Position numbers and translations under genes: made by a program. Shown here piece after piece: positions 23,111 to 36,650 of a stretch of 64,000 nucleotides of DNA. This DNA comes from Marchantia polymorpha subsp. ruderalis. Taxonomy: Eukaryota; Streptophyta; Marchantiopsida; Marchantiales; Marchantiaceae. Position 1 is the first letter of the stretch. Each line of letters starts with the position of its first letter. Location: contig AP031357.1 in the NCBI GenBank assembly GCA_037833965.1, positions 16,202,001-16,266,000 on the forward strand, in the 5' to 3' direction. The notes beneath the pieces were generated by a model. That model saw nothing but the letters and a program-made list of their open reading frames with translations. It was not told where the DNA came from and searched no databases.

Positions 23111-26100
23111 AGTAACGTAGGTAAGCATCAAGTATTATAGAAAAGATTAGTGAAAACCAAACAGGCTTGAAATCAATGATGCATCCAAACTAGTAACATG
23201 GTGCTAGCTCTCTATGTCAAAACATCTAAGCCAAACCTTTTAGACATAATAGGTTATTCAAATAATTCTCACTTGATGCGAAATAGAATTTGGTGTTCCC
23301 CCTGTAGCGATGGAAACCAAGGATCTCATAATTATTTTCCTACTCATTCTTGTGTTTGTGTTTTTGGGCATTCAATAGGGAGGCATGGAACAGATGTGCT
23401 TCAACTACAACCAGTGAATGAAAAAAGACAATTGAATTTTCTTCATAGCGTATGGAATAAATAAGACGAGTTGGTAAAACTGAAATAAATCGTCCCGCTT
23501 TTAAAAGTTGAATGTGATCTATGCATGCGTACTACTCAATGACCACGGACCCGTATTCATGTCATAACATCTAACGCTTTTTAATCATATGTAATCCTTG
23601 AATCCTGGCCATCTTCCCGTGAGAAATGTTATGATGTGATCTAAAGGGCACGCAATATGAAGCGTTTCCAGGTTCCGAAACGAACATATTTCCCTTGGGT
23701 GGAATCCAGACTAAGTATTCTATTGGTTTTTTGAAGCCCCTTGAGGTACAACGTTGTTTACCTTTTGAAGAGACAAAATCTAAATTTACGTATAATCTGT
23801 TGTCCTAAATATTTTACACTAAAGTTTGGTTCTCTGAAACATATCTTCATGAAGTGATGTATTTTTCATTCAGTTCAAAAGGATTATACATTCTTGTAAA
23901 TTAGGCTTCAATTTCCCTTTCATGAACCTTTTGGTTAGAATCTCCCTCAAATTGTTCCAGTCTCCATATATGCAATAATAGTTGCATGTCTTATCATATG
24001 AGCAAAGTGTCAAAGAAAGGTAATAGTGTCACCTGAAACTAGGAAACAAAGTATGTATGTAGTGAAACTTCTGTACTTCGTAGTATGTAGTGAGTACTTC
24101 GTACTTTGCTTTTTCTTATCTAACAAGGGCACATTTCTCATGCTTTCAATACCATGATCGCATATACATGGACTCGAATAAACTTCCACCATTCAACGGG
24201 TTCAACTAAGTTACATCAAGAAACATTAGATTCCACATAGTAGTTTCTCTTTTTAATCTTGACTTTCATTTGATTTTTAAAAAAAAAGCAGATCCAACCT
24301 CGTAGGAACATTTCAAATGAAACCAAAATCTGATCAAATCGAAATCTCTGGTTGATCACAACAAGGTATGGAAATATCCTAAATTCAAATACATTTCAAG
24401 CCTTATTCGGCTTACAAGTAGTAATGCAGTCTACCTGTTCTAATCTTGGCAAAACATATGTATGGGAAATGACCAGACATCTGGACCTATTACATAGACG
24501 ATTCTCATTAGTATAATTTTTTTAAGAGGTTTTGTATTATACATATTAAAAGATTCCAGTATTAACTTCTTTATCTCTAAAAGTCCCTTTGCTTCAAAAT
24601 TTTGAATCCAGCCTTCTTAGCATACTCGAAAAGTCTAAAGGCTGATCGTTAAAAACGAACATGCAGAGTTGCTTCTAGAAGTCAAAAATGCGTTAACATC
24701 CTCATTTGCTTAGGCTTCAGATTCCACATAGAGGTAGTCATTCCACGAAGTTTGCTTTTTTTCAAAAGGAGTATGAGGTTATGAATTTCTTATGCATCAT
24801 ACCCAAAAGAAAAGGTATTGCTAGATATCCTCAAGTTGCTCTATTCCCCATGATATTCTCTTCAACTTTTTTCCAGTGCCAATTTCTTTTAACTTTTTAG
24901 AGTTCTAGTTGCTTTTGTTATTCTCCTTCAGAATCCCTCTAGCTTTTGATCTTTTTTCAACGCATGTTTCCTAGAGAAACACCTTGTGATCTAAATAAAT
25001 ACAAATTGATACATATTCACCCATTCTCTCTAAGTAGAGTATCTCGTATCTTGCTTGGATCCACATTTTTCGCTTGTTGCTTTTAGATATAACAAATACA
25101 GATCCATCCGTAGTTGATAATGTATCGTGCATTGGCATCCTTTGACGTGGCCTTCCAATTACTTTACTTAATATTTACTTTTGTCTTATGAATTCTGGGA
25201 ATGGGCTGGACAAAAATGGCTCATATGCATAAAATGCATAGGATTTCTTGCATAGTCAATAGAGAAACATCAGCACGTATTAAAATTCTCGATTTGCTTT
25301 ATAATGACCTGAGATTTGTTATTATTTCATGGAAATCCAGTTTTCATGTCAAGTTTATTACATGTTTATATAATAAACTGTGTCTCGTTTTTCTGCCTTT
25401 TGAACCTTTGGGTCCCCTGGGCTTGGTCTATTACCATTTATATGTCCAGGTCTTTGCCCATCTCTACAAATCCTTAACGGACTTCAAGATTCCTTGACTT
25501 GCTGACTTGACAGTCGGGGTCTTTCTTTCGAATCTGGACTTTCTACTATAGGTGATCCAAAGTCCACTCTCCACCCTACTCTTTGATATTTACCTGCACT
25601 TTTGGGACCATCCCATACTTTGACGCAATTCTTTTTCTTTTTTTATGGTACAAGCATCAATGCCAATTCATTTTCTAGATATACAAAAAATTTAAAGGAA
25701 ACTTATCTCGTTGCTCGTACGTTAACAATGGTTTGTTCTCTGCATTGGGTTTGGCTCAATACAGGATAATTATTCTTTCTTATTTAGAAAGAGTGATAAC
25801 TCAACCTTTTCACAAACGATACATGGCCAATATCTGAGACTTACTCCTTAAACCTTGTACAAATGCTATGGCTAGGACACAACAACGCAAAATGCTCTGT
25901 GCATTTAGGGAAAGGGGGAATGAGGAATAACTGTAAAAGGTATTTTTTGACCCTCCTAGTAATATCTAAGTGCACTCTTATTAGGCTACTTGTTCTACCC
26001 TATGTTTACCTTTTTTGCCCCATCATCCTTTTCATCACATAATTTTACTGCAGTAACGTAAAGGACAAATGTGATTACATCAAAACTACATTTTCGACCG

Positions 26101-27531
26101 TTGTCATAGTGGTATACAACCCAATTGAGTAGAGAAATGATGCCAAGAGAAACTTTGGAAAAGTATGTCAACAAGGTCTAAATTTGAACTTATCTGGATA
26201 GGCAAAAGAGAATCCCTTGTTTGTTGTCAATGAGCTTTTTGTCTCCTCAGTGAGGGAATGATACGCTATAAACTCATGGCTTTAACTTCTAGTATTCATC
26301 CGAACCTGATTGACCCATGCCCATGAAAATTGTTTGGATGCGATGCACTGTTTAGGGCAATTGGTGAAAGCCCGTTATCGAGGTCAACTCGAAGAGACCA
26401 AGGCCCAAATTCTAATCACCATGTCAAGGACAGAATGCGACCGTCTTGAGTACCTGGACGCTGACCATGCTCTAAAAGACCCCAATTATCTCTCGCAAAA
26501 ATAGCAATTACGCCACCCTTTTGGAGGTCATGGCCACATCTGACGGAGGCATGTCCGAGGCAAGCTCCCCACTTGAGCACTGCCGTTGCCGATGACCAGT
26601 CTAGCTTGACAACTTAAAGAATTCCTGTTTGTTCATTCTTGTTCCTGCAAAAGATAATCAAACATTATCCTTTGTTCCTAAATTTAGTTGGTCGTTGTCA
26701 AATGGTCTTCGCGTTGTGCTGTGGACGCCTGTCTGTGTCCGCATGATTCTCGGGATATTATTGTACATGCGGTTAAAAAGAGCTTATCCACACCGATGTT
26801 CTGTATATTACAGAATCCAAAGTCACTTTGAATAGTGTAGGCATCCAAGTAGGAAGTATCCATAGAGTTAATTTCTAAATTTTTATCCATAAATTTATAT
26901 ACATTTATTGGTGCTTACACATTTGTGTTAATGATAAGTGCGCATTCGCCTAATATGAACCATGGATATCGATTTCTTCGATGTATGATTTACACTATTC
27001 AGTTGCTCGTATCCATGTATGAACAGTCACATTAACAATTGATACCGAATGCTCCAAACGTATATAAAGCATTCGATCTAACTTATTTATGCGCAATCGG
27101 CAATATGTCCCCATGTGATGCTGTTGAGATCCAGCTCCATCTTCCTCAGTTTAATCCTTCTGAGACTTACGGGCAATACACATCCGTATTGGTATGTTGT
27201 TCGATTTACTTCACTTTAACACTATATACACAATATCCAGCATAAGGAGAAAAATATCAGCACCAGAAGAGGAGTCAAAATAAACTGTAGAATGAAAACA
27301 GATTATAAAACTCCTTTGACGGACTGTCAAAGGACAGGAATCAAACTCTAGAATATTAATAAGAGAAAGAAGCAAACCAAATTTCAAAATCAACTACCAT
27401 ATTTTTTTGAGTTGAGCAGAAATTGAGGATGTTGACATAAATTTAAAACTTCGAGCACAAAAGTTTCTACATGAGAGAAAATTTCTAAATGAAAAACTGT
27501 TTACTTCCTGAATCTTTCTCTACCTAAATAA

Positions 27532-27556
27532 ATATATATATATATATATATATATA
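27532..27556. repeat. (TA)n microsatellite
   Basis: An uninterrupted TA dinucleotide run of about 12 units in AT-rich intergenic DNA. Confidence 0.85.
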
Positions 27557-30500
27557 GTGAAAACCTCCATAATTTCACTTCTCATGATTCAACATGCTAA
27601 AATGATATCATGAATTTTTTTGGATATTTTTCAGTGACGCATGATCGTGTTCTCTTTTTTCTCTTTCGTTACTGTCAAATGGTTTTAAAAGGCTTGGTGC
27701 AAAAAATATTTTTCTTCTTTCCAACAACTTCATAACCGAATGTAATAATATTGAGAGCTTTAGAAATTCTTAATCAAAACGATGAATAAGCTATTAGACT
27801 ATTCTGAACTAGTACACAAGATCATGAAAGCATAATAATGGCAATCAAAAAATCAAAACTGCATCGTTACTTTTTGTGGGAGTTATTTTTTATCAATAAT
27901 TAAACAATTCGTCCAAAAATGCATTTCCTTGATTTTGACCAGTAAAATAATCGGAACTGTTATTCGAAAAGAAATATTTAATATTATTTATTTTCACAGT
28001 TTCAAATAAAATTTAAAATAGTCCGATTATTTATTTCTGAAAACCATCAAGAAGAAATACAATCTACTGAAATGATCATAAAAATATATGGCATTATACA
28101 ACTGAAAAGTTTATAAAATTTTCATACGTGAAACTCATTAAATTAAAACTTAAATATTAATAAAGTAATCTCATGATTTCATTGTAAAGAGTTGTGTTCA
28201 ACATTTTTTGCAGGGGTTTTACCAGAAACTTGAATACCATTTAGATTTCATTTTATTTTTTTTTAATTCCAAATAAATTATATTATAATCTCAGAATATG
28301 AAATCCCAATGAATTTCACAATTATTGACTTCAAATTGAGGTTTTAAGGAATAATTCTAAATATTTGTTCCACTTTGAAAATGTACCATTTTGGATTTAT
28401 ACATTATTTCTTTTCATCATTTTGATTGGAACTGGTCAAACTTGATATATAAGCGGTATTTTATATTTTATGCTGTCAATAGGATTAATTTCAATAAAAG
28501 ATTTGATATATTTTTCATTAAAGAAATAATCAAATGATATACTCTGTTAGAAGAAAACTAAAAGTCTGATAGAGAGCAAAAACAATGAGATATTCCATCA
28601 CGTCTGGAAGGAAAAAGAAACCAGAACTAAGAGGTTGGTCTGAATATATTATATTGGAAATGTGTATCGTCGTAAGAGTATCAGAATTATCTATCTTAGA
28701 CGATCGACAGTAGCACCTGATATCGTATCATCCAAATGAATTGTTATGATGTGTTTAGCTTTGGCAGGGGCTTTATGTCGGGAAATGGCAAAATGTGGAG
28801 TACAATAAATTTTTAAGTTAGGCTAGAAAAAATGATAATACTTGTCGGTTAGATAGCTAGCTGATGTATTTTTTCATCAATGTATCACAACTGGCATCCA
28901 TTCTTCCATAAAACTCGAATACCAGGGGAATCAAGAGATGACTTCTTTGCTTCCCCATATGATTGGATAACTTCGCTCTTGTTGCCTTAATCACTGCGCT
29001 TTCAGGAATATGAGTAATCAATCTCAAAACATCTAACGTGTGAAGGATCACAACTATTTGAGGCGATGTTTACTTTAAAAACATAAAACTTAAGAGCCCA
29101 AAGAGCAATAAGAAAGCCAAGATGGAGAAAAACCATGAGTTTATGTCGAGAAAGAATCTACCTTAATGGATTTCTTCTCACTCTCTCTCTTGTTGATGAC
29201 AAGGTGGAAATGCTGGAGCTCCGTTTGCATAGAAAAGTATAACGAAGGAAAAACAAAAGACAGTCAGAAGGAGGTCTATATGGACAGGAAAGGTAGCGAG
29301 GAATTTATATTCGTTTCCATCTAAAGCCAAAAAGGAGTGACTTTTGGAGAAATGGGGACTAGCACTGAGATAACAGGAATCTCAGCGTGCATGATTTTGC
29401 ATCTTAGCTGGACACAACAGAATCTGATGGGGAATGCCTATCTTTTGTGTGGTGATCCACATGTTTGGAGTCGGTGAATAACGCAAAGGACGAGGAATGG
29501 AAAAAGCGAGTTGTCATATACACTGTTCGTGACGAAATTGACAGGGTGAAACGAGATTAGTGGGTTGAGATGTAGGATTATATGCACGATCGAGGATTTG
29601 ACGCATGATGATGGTTGAATGCGTATGAGCACCATCCATCAGGCGTTGCAAATGAGCGAGATCAGAATGAAGAGATGAAACGATATCCATGAAAATAACA
29701 AAAACCAATGGATGGTGATGTTTCTCACCTTTTGGTGAAAATCTCGGTGGAAGATTGTCTGTCCGAATGGAATGTTGAGTACTGGTTTAGCAATAAAAGC
29801 CAACACAAAAGTTTGACTTATCGATTTAATATGTCAAACGGGTGCCAAGTCAATATAGAAGGTAGCAAATCCATTTTACCTTTATTATGCCGTTTGGGTT
29901 CAGTTGGAAAAAAACTGGGCTCAATGTAGTTGTTTTCTTCTACAGCGTCCATTAAGATTTATAGAATTCTATCTTTGCAATATGTTACTTTGATTGAGGT
30001 GATTTTTAGAATTTTGAAGAGGATCTGGAGAGTGATAAAAGATGTGAAATAAGCTTTTACTTAACACCATATTTCCATCCGTGGGCAGATCTCCTAAGAA
30101 TGTCATTGTAGATTACTACAAGTATAGCAAGTCTTTTGGATCCTGACATTCAAAGCCATCGTGGCGAGTATGTGCATCTTGATCATTTGGGACTTCTAAG
30201 CTCGTCAAGTTGAACATTTCTTGCTGTTGCCAGGTATTATCTATGCCTAAAAGCCTAGGCAGCCAAGATAGAGGTCATAATGAGCCTAACCGTAGTATCC
30301 AGAACAAAACACAGAGACTGTAAAAGTAGACAGACTTTACTCTCCACCGACGAAAAGCCATTTCTTTGGTGGACTTTTTAACGAAGTCAACCAAGATAAG
30401 AGATTTTATAGCAGGAGGGAATCATTCATCAAGCCGTATATATACGTCAAAAGTGGATGTAATGTACTTTATGAGCCAATGTACTCGTTCGTAACACAAC

Positions 30501-33310
30501 ATACATCTGCGAAGGAAATTGATCGACAGTTTGGTCCACCACAATCCCTCCAATCCATGACATCAAAGAGGCTGAAGAAAAGCATTTGTTGCTGCGGTGG
30601 TATGAGATACAATTGTTGGGAAGTGAAGGGTTAAATAGAATCTTATCATGCCCAACCGGTAGAAACTTCATTAGATCTAACACTTTCAAGAACTGCGTTC
30701 AGTATGTAAATTGAATGTACTCTTCTTATCAACTCGCTTATGTCGCCTCGAACTATTCTGTAGCTTGGTAAACAGCTCGGACGCCTGATACACCAAAAGA
30801 GTACATTCACGTTGTTCCGTTTTCATTAACGCTACAAGGTGCATTTGATAACTCTCGTCTGTAGGCCAAATTGAAATATTCCCCCTCACAAAATACTCTG
30901 AATAGTGGAAGCTCTGCCAATATTGTTTATGAAATTGGGATTGAACGAAATAAAGAATTTTCGATGTTAATTTTTTATCTCTGTTCCATTTTATGCTTCA
31001 AAACGAACACTCTTGGTGAGACTTTGAAAATCTCAGGGTATCTAACAAATGATGGATATTTTTGCGTCACTGCCGAGACAACAATGAAGATCCTTAATCG
31101 GTATAAGAACTCCGATTGTGGGTCTCATTAGAGATCCATAATTTGTACGAAGAAAGGGGGGACAACAAAACAATTACGGGATCGTGAACGGGCACCCTCA
31201 GAGTTTATCGGTCATATATCAATCCGGTGATGACTTTATGCACTATCAAAATTTCCAACAAATAAAAAGGCCCCCCCTCTCAGTGTTGGAGTATAGAAAG
31301 AAAAAACTATTCCTATCTATACCTAATAGTTTTTTATGCAACCTTCGACATTAACCGTCAAAAGTTGTTTGGAACTGATGTGTTCTATGGACTTTATCCA
31401 GTATCATGAAATAAATTTCTTACTTGAAATCCACAATCGCACCAACCATCACCTATTATAAACGTTTTTTATGATGATATCTCAAATCTATGAAGCTTGT
31501 GTTTTTGTATAATCACTACATCATGATGCGATGCATTTAAGAATTCATGACATTATTACTTCCAGTTTTTATGAAGATTAGATTTTCATTACAAAACTTT
31601 TCGCACAAAGATAGGGGTTTTTACTTCCGTCATTCTATTCCGCAGAAACACTTCATACCAACTATTGGATTTCAAGTGCATTCGGTAGCATCTAGATTAT
31701 CCATTGAACACACCGACGGTTTATGATAATCTTTATGTCTTGACTCTTTTGTCTTTCATGAATTACTCTTACATGGACTCAAAAAGCGAGTGAAGATCAG
31801 ATGAGGACGCAACGCGAGGAAATCTGGATTTTCCAGATTGTAAACATGATCTTCAACTTATAGAGGGAAAAGAACTGATTAAATTAATCCCAAACCTATT
31901 TCTACCCGCAAAATCCAGGACATAGTGCAGCTCGTTCTTATTGTATACAACTCTAAGAAATGGGAATTAGGACAAGCAAATGGTGCACAGGCGGCTCTGG
32001 CTAGATTCTTCACGCCCTCCACATTCCACTGAAAGTATGTTTCATGTGCTCACGATAAGTCAAGTTTAGAGAATATTTCACACTTTCTATAATAAGATAG
32101 TTGTCAAACATATTCACACTCTGTAGTGGAGAAAAGCGAGATCGTCGAGACATATCAAAAGACCCAAAGAGATAACAAATTTGCAGGGCACGGTACAGGG
32201 CAGGATTGATGGAGATTCTCCTACTGCAAGCCGCAAATCCAGAGAACACATGCATAAAAAACCATAGCACTTTTCCCTTTCTCACTCCCAGGAGACTTCC
32301 CCGGAAGTGAACATCTCACTACCTTGCCGTCCATTCAGAGCCCAATAAAAGCATGTTGTGAGACATGCACCGCTCTTGTCGACACAAAGCTTGTCAATAA
32401 TGCTGCAGCTCGAAGCTAACGTCTACAGAGCGCAGCTATGTTTCTAGCCTTTGGGCTCAAGGACTCGGTCATCATCAATATAATTTGTCGTCGTGCCCTA
32501 GGTTCTAACCGACTTTTGTTCCATGGCCTCCAACTTTACATCAATTTTGTCACTGGATATTCTCATGCTTTATGTAAGGTTAGGTCTTTTTTGGCACACA
32601 CTGATATGTTGAGTATATCTTTGGCGATAAGGAAGCTAGACGCTACGTTAGACCTCAGGCCTATCTTCTAAGACTTCACAAAAGCTGACCTGTAGAAAAT
32701 TATTACTTCCGTTGTTGTACTGGAGAGGAAGTGGTGTCAAGTTGAGGACCGTGGAAAGAGAAGATCAGTCACTTGAGTCGAATCTCTTCTGAGCAAGAAC
32801 GAAAAAGTGTAATGAAGATATTAGGAGGTCTAAATGTCTGTACTCAAGAAGGATTTAGCTAGAGTATTAAGGAAAATATGTTTATATTCAACTATACTTG
32901 TGTTTTCTAACGCTACAGAAAGGAATGGAATGTTTAGTGCTTTACAAACGCAGATAATAGGTTCAAGATCCAAAGCATATGTGTAAAGAACGTCTAAGAT
33001 CACTTAGTAACTTACCGAAATCAACTACTTGTGTTTCAAATCGATTGAAACCTCTAAACTATCATTTATTTGTGACAAAAGTGTCTAAGTCTTGATTAGG
33101 AATGAAATGAAATGTATGTATTCCAGTATGCATTACTTAATAGTGGTATAAATTCAGAATAATCATGGGAATAAGTGTAATATCAAGTCAACTTTCCAAA
33201 ATAGCAATGTCTTACTAGTCACACAGGTAATTATCCATCTTCATTTCAAAAAAGATATTCACGTCTATTCTTTACTAAAATCAATCATCTAATAAGTGAT
33301 CATAAACCTT

Positions 33311-33339
33311 ATATCACATGTACATTGCACATGTGATAT
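33311..33339. repeat. 11-bp perfect inverted repeat with 7-nt loop
   Basis: ATATCACATGT and its exact reverse complement ACATGTGATAT are separated by seven bases. There is no adjacent gene, so a terminator role is not supported; it could be a decayed foldback element. Confidence 0.7.
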
Positions 33340-35030
33340 CCTTTTGAAAAAAAGATGGAAAATTGTGAGAAGTGACAAAATTTATAAATGAAAGAATATT
33401 TTATATAGCATATTATTATTAAACGTCCAAGATACAAATCAAATGTGTGTAGAAATTTTACTTTCCCTGCACTACTTTGTGATGATCTTGCAGTCAATAA
33501 GATATTGATAATGATGCAAAAAATTTGCATCTACAAGTTGTATTGTTGATGGAACATACATTATTGCAGCGCAACAATATATATTCATATGATCGATATC
33601 TTAAGTATTGATTCGAGTAAAATTATGAAAATCTTCTTCTTTTTCTTATTTTTGTCAAAGGGTTGATGCAGTCAATGACGAACTTTTTCTGTACGAGAGT
33701 AATATCATGTACTTCCTGAATAGGTAAAACGTTTGCATCTTTTCTTGACCATTTTTTACGCCCAAGAAATGGTTTATAAATGTATGACACTGAAATGATC
33801 AAAAGTTTCAAAGATTAACACTATTTTATGTAACCTAAGAAAGAGGCGTTAAGGAACCAAATACGAAATCTTAGCAGTTTTCAAACTGCTTTTTATCAAA
33901 TTGAGGCAGAAAATTGAACGACGAACACAACTTGTTCACATATGTATAAAATGAGATATACATTGGAAAATGTTTTTATCCCATAACACTCGGAGTCAAA
34001 ACCCACCTAATAAAATTTAAGAATCATTATTAGTATAAAAATAAAAATAAAAATAAATAAATGTAGGATGAAAAGAAACTAATGTGTTTATTCAAAATAA
34101 AATTGTGAAAAATAATTCCTGATAAAAATCCCCCAATAAATTTTATTTATCGTATTCAATATATTCCAGAATCCGTAAAGCTCTCTTACGAGATTTAAAT
34201 CCGAATGTTCTCGTTGTGTTTTAATAGCCTTACACATAAATAAGTCCTAAATTCAAATAAGTACGAACAAGTCTTGCTAATTGAGTTTAATGCAATGTTA
34301 TATGTTGAAATTGAAAAATATTCAACATATTTTTGTTGGAAAAATGAAACTCCTCTTCGACTTCATTAAAATGAAGTTGGAACAAAAAATCAAAACGATC
34401 ATTTTTTGTATCAGACCATAATAATGTTGATAAAAAATAGTAGTTTATTTTCTACTATTCAATATTTCATTTTATACCTTGGAGTTCAATATATAATTTT
34501 TTCTTTTGTTTAATACAGTTCACAACTTGAAATATTTAGTTCAGATTTTAGTAATCCTGAAGATATTTCCAATCTACAAATTACTCTTCCTTGTTCGAAT
34601 GAACCACAAGGAAAAAATGAGATTCCAGAATACACACTGAAACGTCGACACTGGATTACCTGATTCATCATTGCAATCTAAGTCCACGGAGAATGTTAGT
34701 TTTTTTTCCTAAACAATTTAATCTAAACATTAACTAGTGTTAAAGTTAAATTAAATTTCTAAGTTAAATACTAACTCTACTTTAAATCTTTGTTTTGGCA
34801 TATTTAACTTGTCAAAGTTGTGATACAGTATATGTTCATAAGTCTCTGCCGGAATACGTAAAGGCTTTAAATGTGGTTTCTCATTCTTAAAGTTAAATAT
34901 GAATCCTTAATTCGGAATTGGATAAATAAAATTATGGTATTATTCATTAGTTTATTACTTAAAAAGATTGATAGTTTTGAAACTAGCATTATCCATACAA
35001 CAATGAGAAATGTCGAATCTATGCGACCGC

Positions 35031-36650
35031 TGATGGTTAGGCCTTGACTAATTTCAAGGCCGTCCTCCAGGAAAATGTGTCAGTGCGGAAGACAAAGACT
35101 TTCTTGATATCTAGATGATCTGAATATTTCTTGTTCTCTGTTGCATTACGATGGGTTCCTGGCAATCCGCGTTCTAAATCAGCCTTTGCGTGCGCATACC
35201 TGGTAAAACAGACCGCAGTTTACCGAGTTGACATTGACAACGCTGGAGATGGATTCACGTCGGAGACATCTCATGCAGAATCTGAGGACCCCAGACAAAT
35301 CGCTTTGGGAAATCGTTATTAAGGAAGTCATTGCGAGCTACCGACAGTCGCCACATTCGAGTCAAGGCTCCGGTGAACGATTTGGATTAGGAACCGACCC
35401 AGCAACGCGATGAATGCCGTTCACTATCCAGTCGCCGTCGCCGTCGGAGTCGCCTTGACCTGGCGTTTACTCGAAGACGTTCACTGAACTGCAAGTCAAC
35501 AGCATATTCACCCATGGCCCCGAGATTCCATCCACGACGGGCACTCTGTCCGAACAAACTCTCCCCTCGGGAAGAAACTCCAGTTTGTCTGAGACAAAAC
35601 AGAAAGAAATTGATGGAGTCGATTGGACATGAGCGGTGTACCACCTTACCGCTCTTCACTCTGGGTGATCAAAATCACAGACAGTGTTCAAAAGTTTGAG
35701 CCTGGACGCGGAATTTGAATTCAGTATGAGAGACCATCGAAGTTTGCTCGAGCTGTAGCAGTGTAGTGGTGGGTGCTACCAGGAATTAAGTCTGGTTTGT
35801 CGGCCGTTGAATGAAAGCAACGAGTGCCCACAAATCGTCACTTTGCCAAGGCATATGTCACCAACCGCGATCGGATTGGATTTATTGTACTTCAGTTTCT
35901 TCAGTTGGATTGAAGTCAACACTTGACAAGGACGTGCTGGAACGATCGACGTATGTGTTGATATCTGACGTACTCGATTCACAACCTTTGACTGCGTCGC
36001 CGATTGACGGACGTAACTGAACAGATTCATACGGGAACTCCCTCATTGGTCTGCACATGTGGCCGTGGATCCACTGATCTAGAGCTTTTTGGTGCATGAA
36101 GGAGTTCAAAAAGAACAAAAAGACCAAGAAGTCAAAAAAAACCAACGAACGTAAAGAAAATGGCGACAATAATGGTTCCTGGCAGACAGAACGAAGTAAA
36201 GAGTTCGTTGACACTATCTTCCTTCTGGAGAATCAGGCAATGCTTCAATGCAACAGGACAGTTTTTCTTCGAAACCTTCCTTAATTATGATCGATCATCC
36301 AGCAGGAACCTCACCCTGGATTAGTGGTCACGGTGAAAAGACCCATCAAGGCGTAGAAGCAGTAAACGAAGCGGGTTACATGGGGCTAGGCTCAATAGCA
36401 TCACCTTGGGAACTAAATTATTGGAAATCTGAAGATATCGAAGTATCTGCATTGCGTAATGATGATTTTAAAAATCTAAACATAAAGTGAACAAAATATC
36501 CATCTTCTTTGTAATCCCTCACAAATTCGTCTCTCCACCTCGGTAAAATATTCCTCCATCCATATACACCGTTGACAGATTGGATTCGGAAAAGACACAA
36601 TTTGGAATTTGGAAAAGACAATGAGCATTAAGTGGGCGTAGAGCCGTTCA
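35031..36650. other. GC-elevated island without recognised gene
   Basis: Composition rises well above the flanks between about 35.03 and 36.65 kb, and short frames stay open on both strands (35131-35322 +, 35387-35659 -, 35776-36030 -, 36096-36284 +, 36248-36490 +). The 36096 frame starts with a very Lys-rich stretch. No domain, splice pattern or transposase/reverse transcriptase motif could be recognised. It may be a decayed gene, the edge of an element, or a non-coding transcript. Confidence 0.3.

Larger units (their letters stand above)
23111..35030. other. Gene-poor AT-rich tract
   Basis: About 12 kb with no ORF over about 100 codons and no conserved protein block in six frames. Slightly GC-richer islets (26.3-26.6, 28.9-30.7 and 32.0-32.7 kb) carry short ORFs without recognisable motifs and may be decayed elements. 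A dinucleotide (TA)n run lies at 27532-27556 and an inverted repeat at 33311-33339. Confidence 0.5.

Noticed and set aside
32330-32430. Minus-strand frame reading DKLCVDKSGACLTT, resembling the P-type ATPase DKTGTLT motif
   Set aside because: The key residues are altered, no other ATPase block is found on either side, and the open stretch is short. It is most likely chance or too decayed to call.
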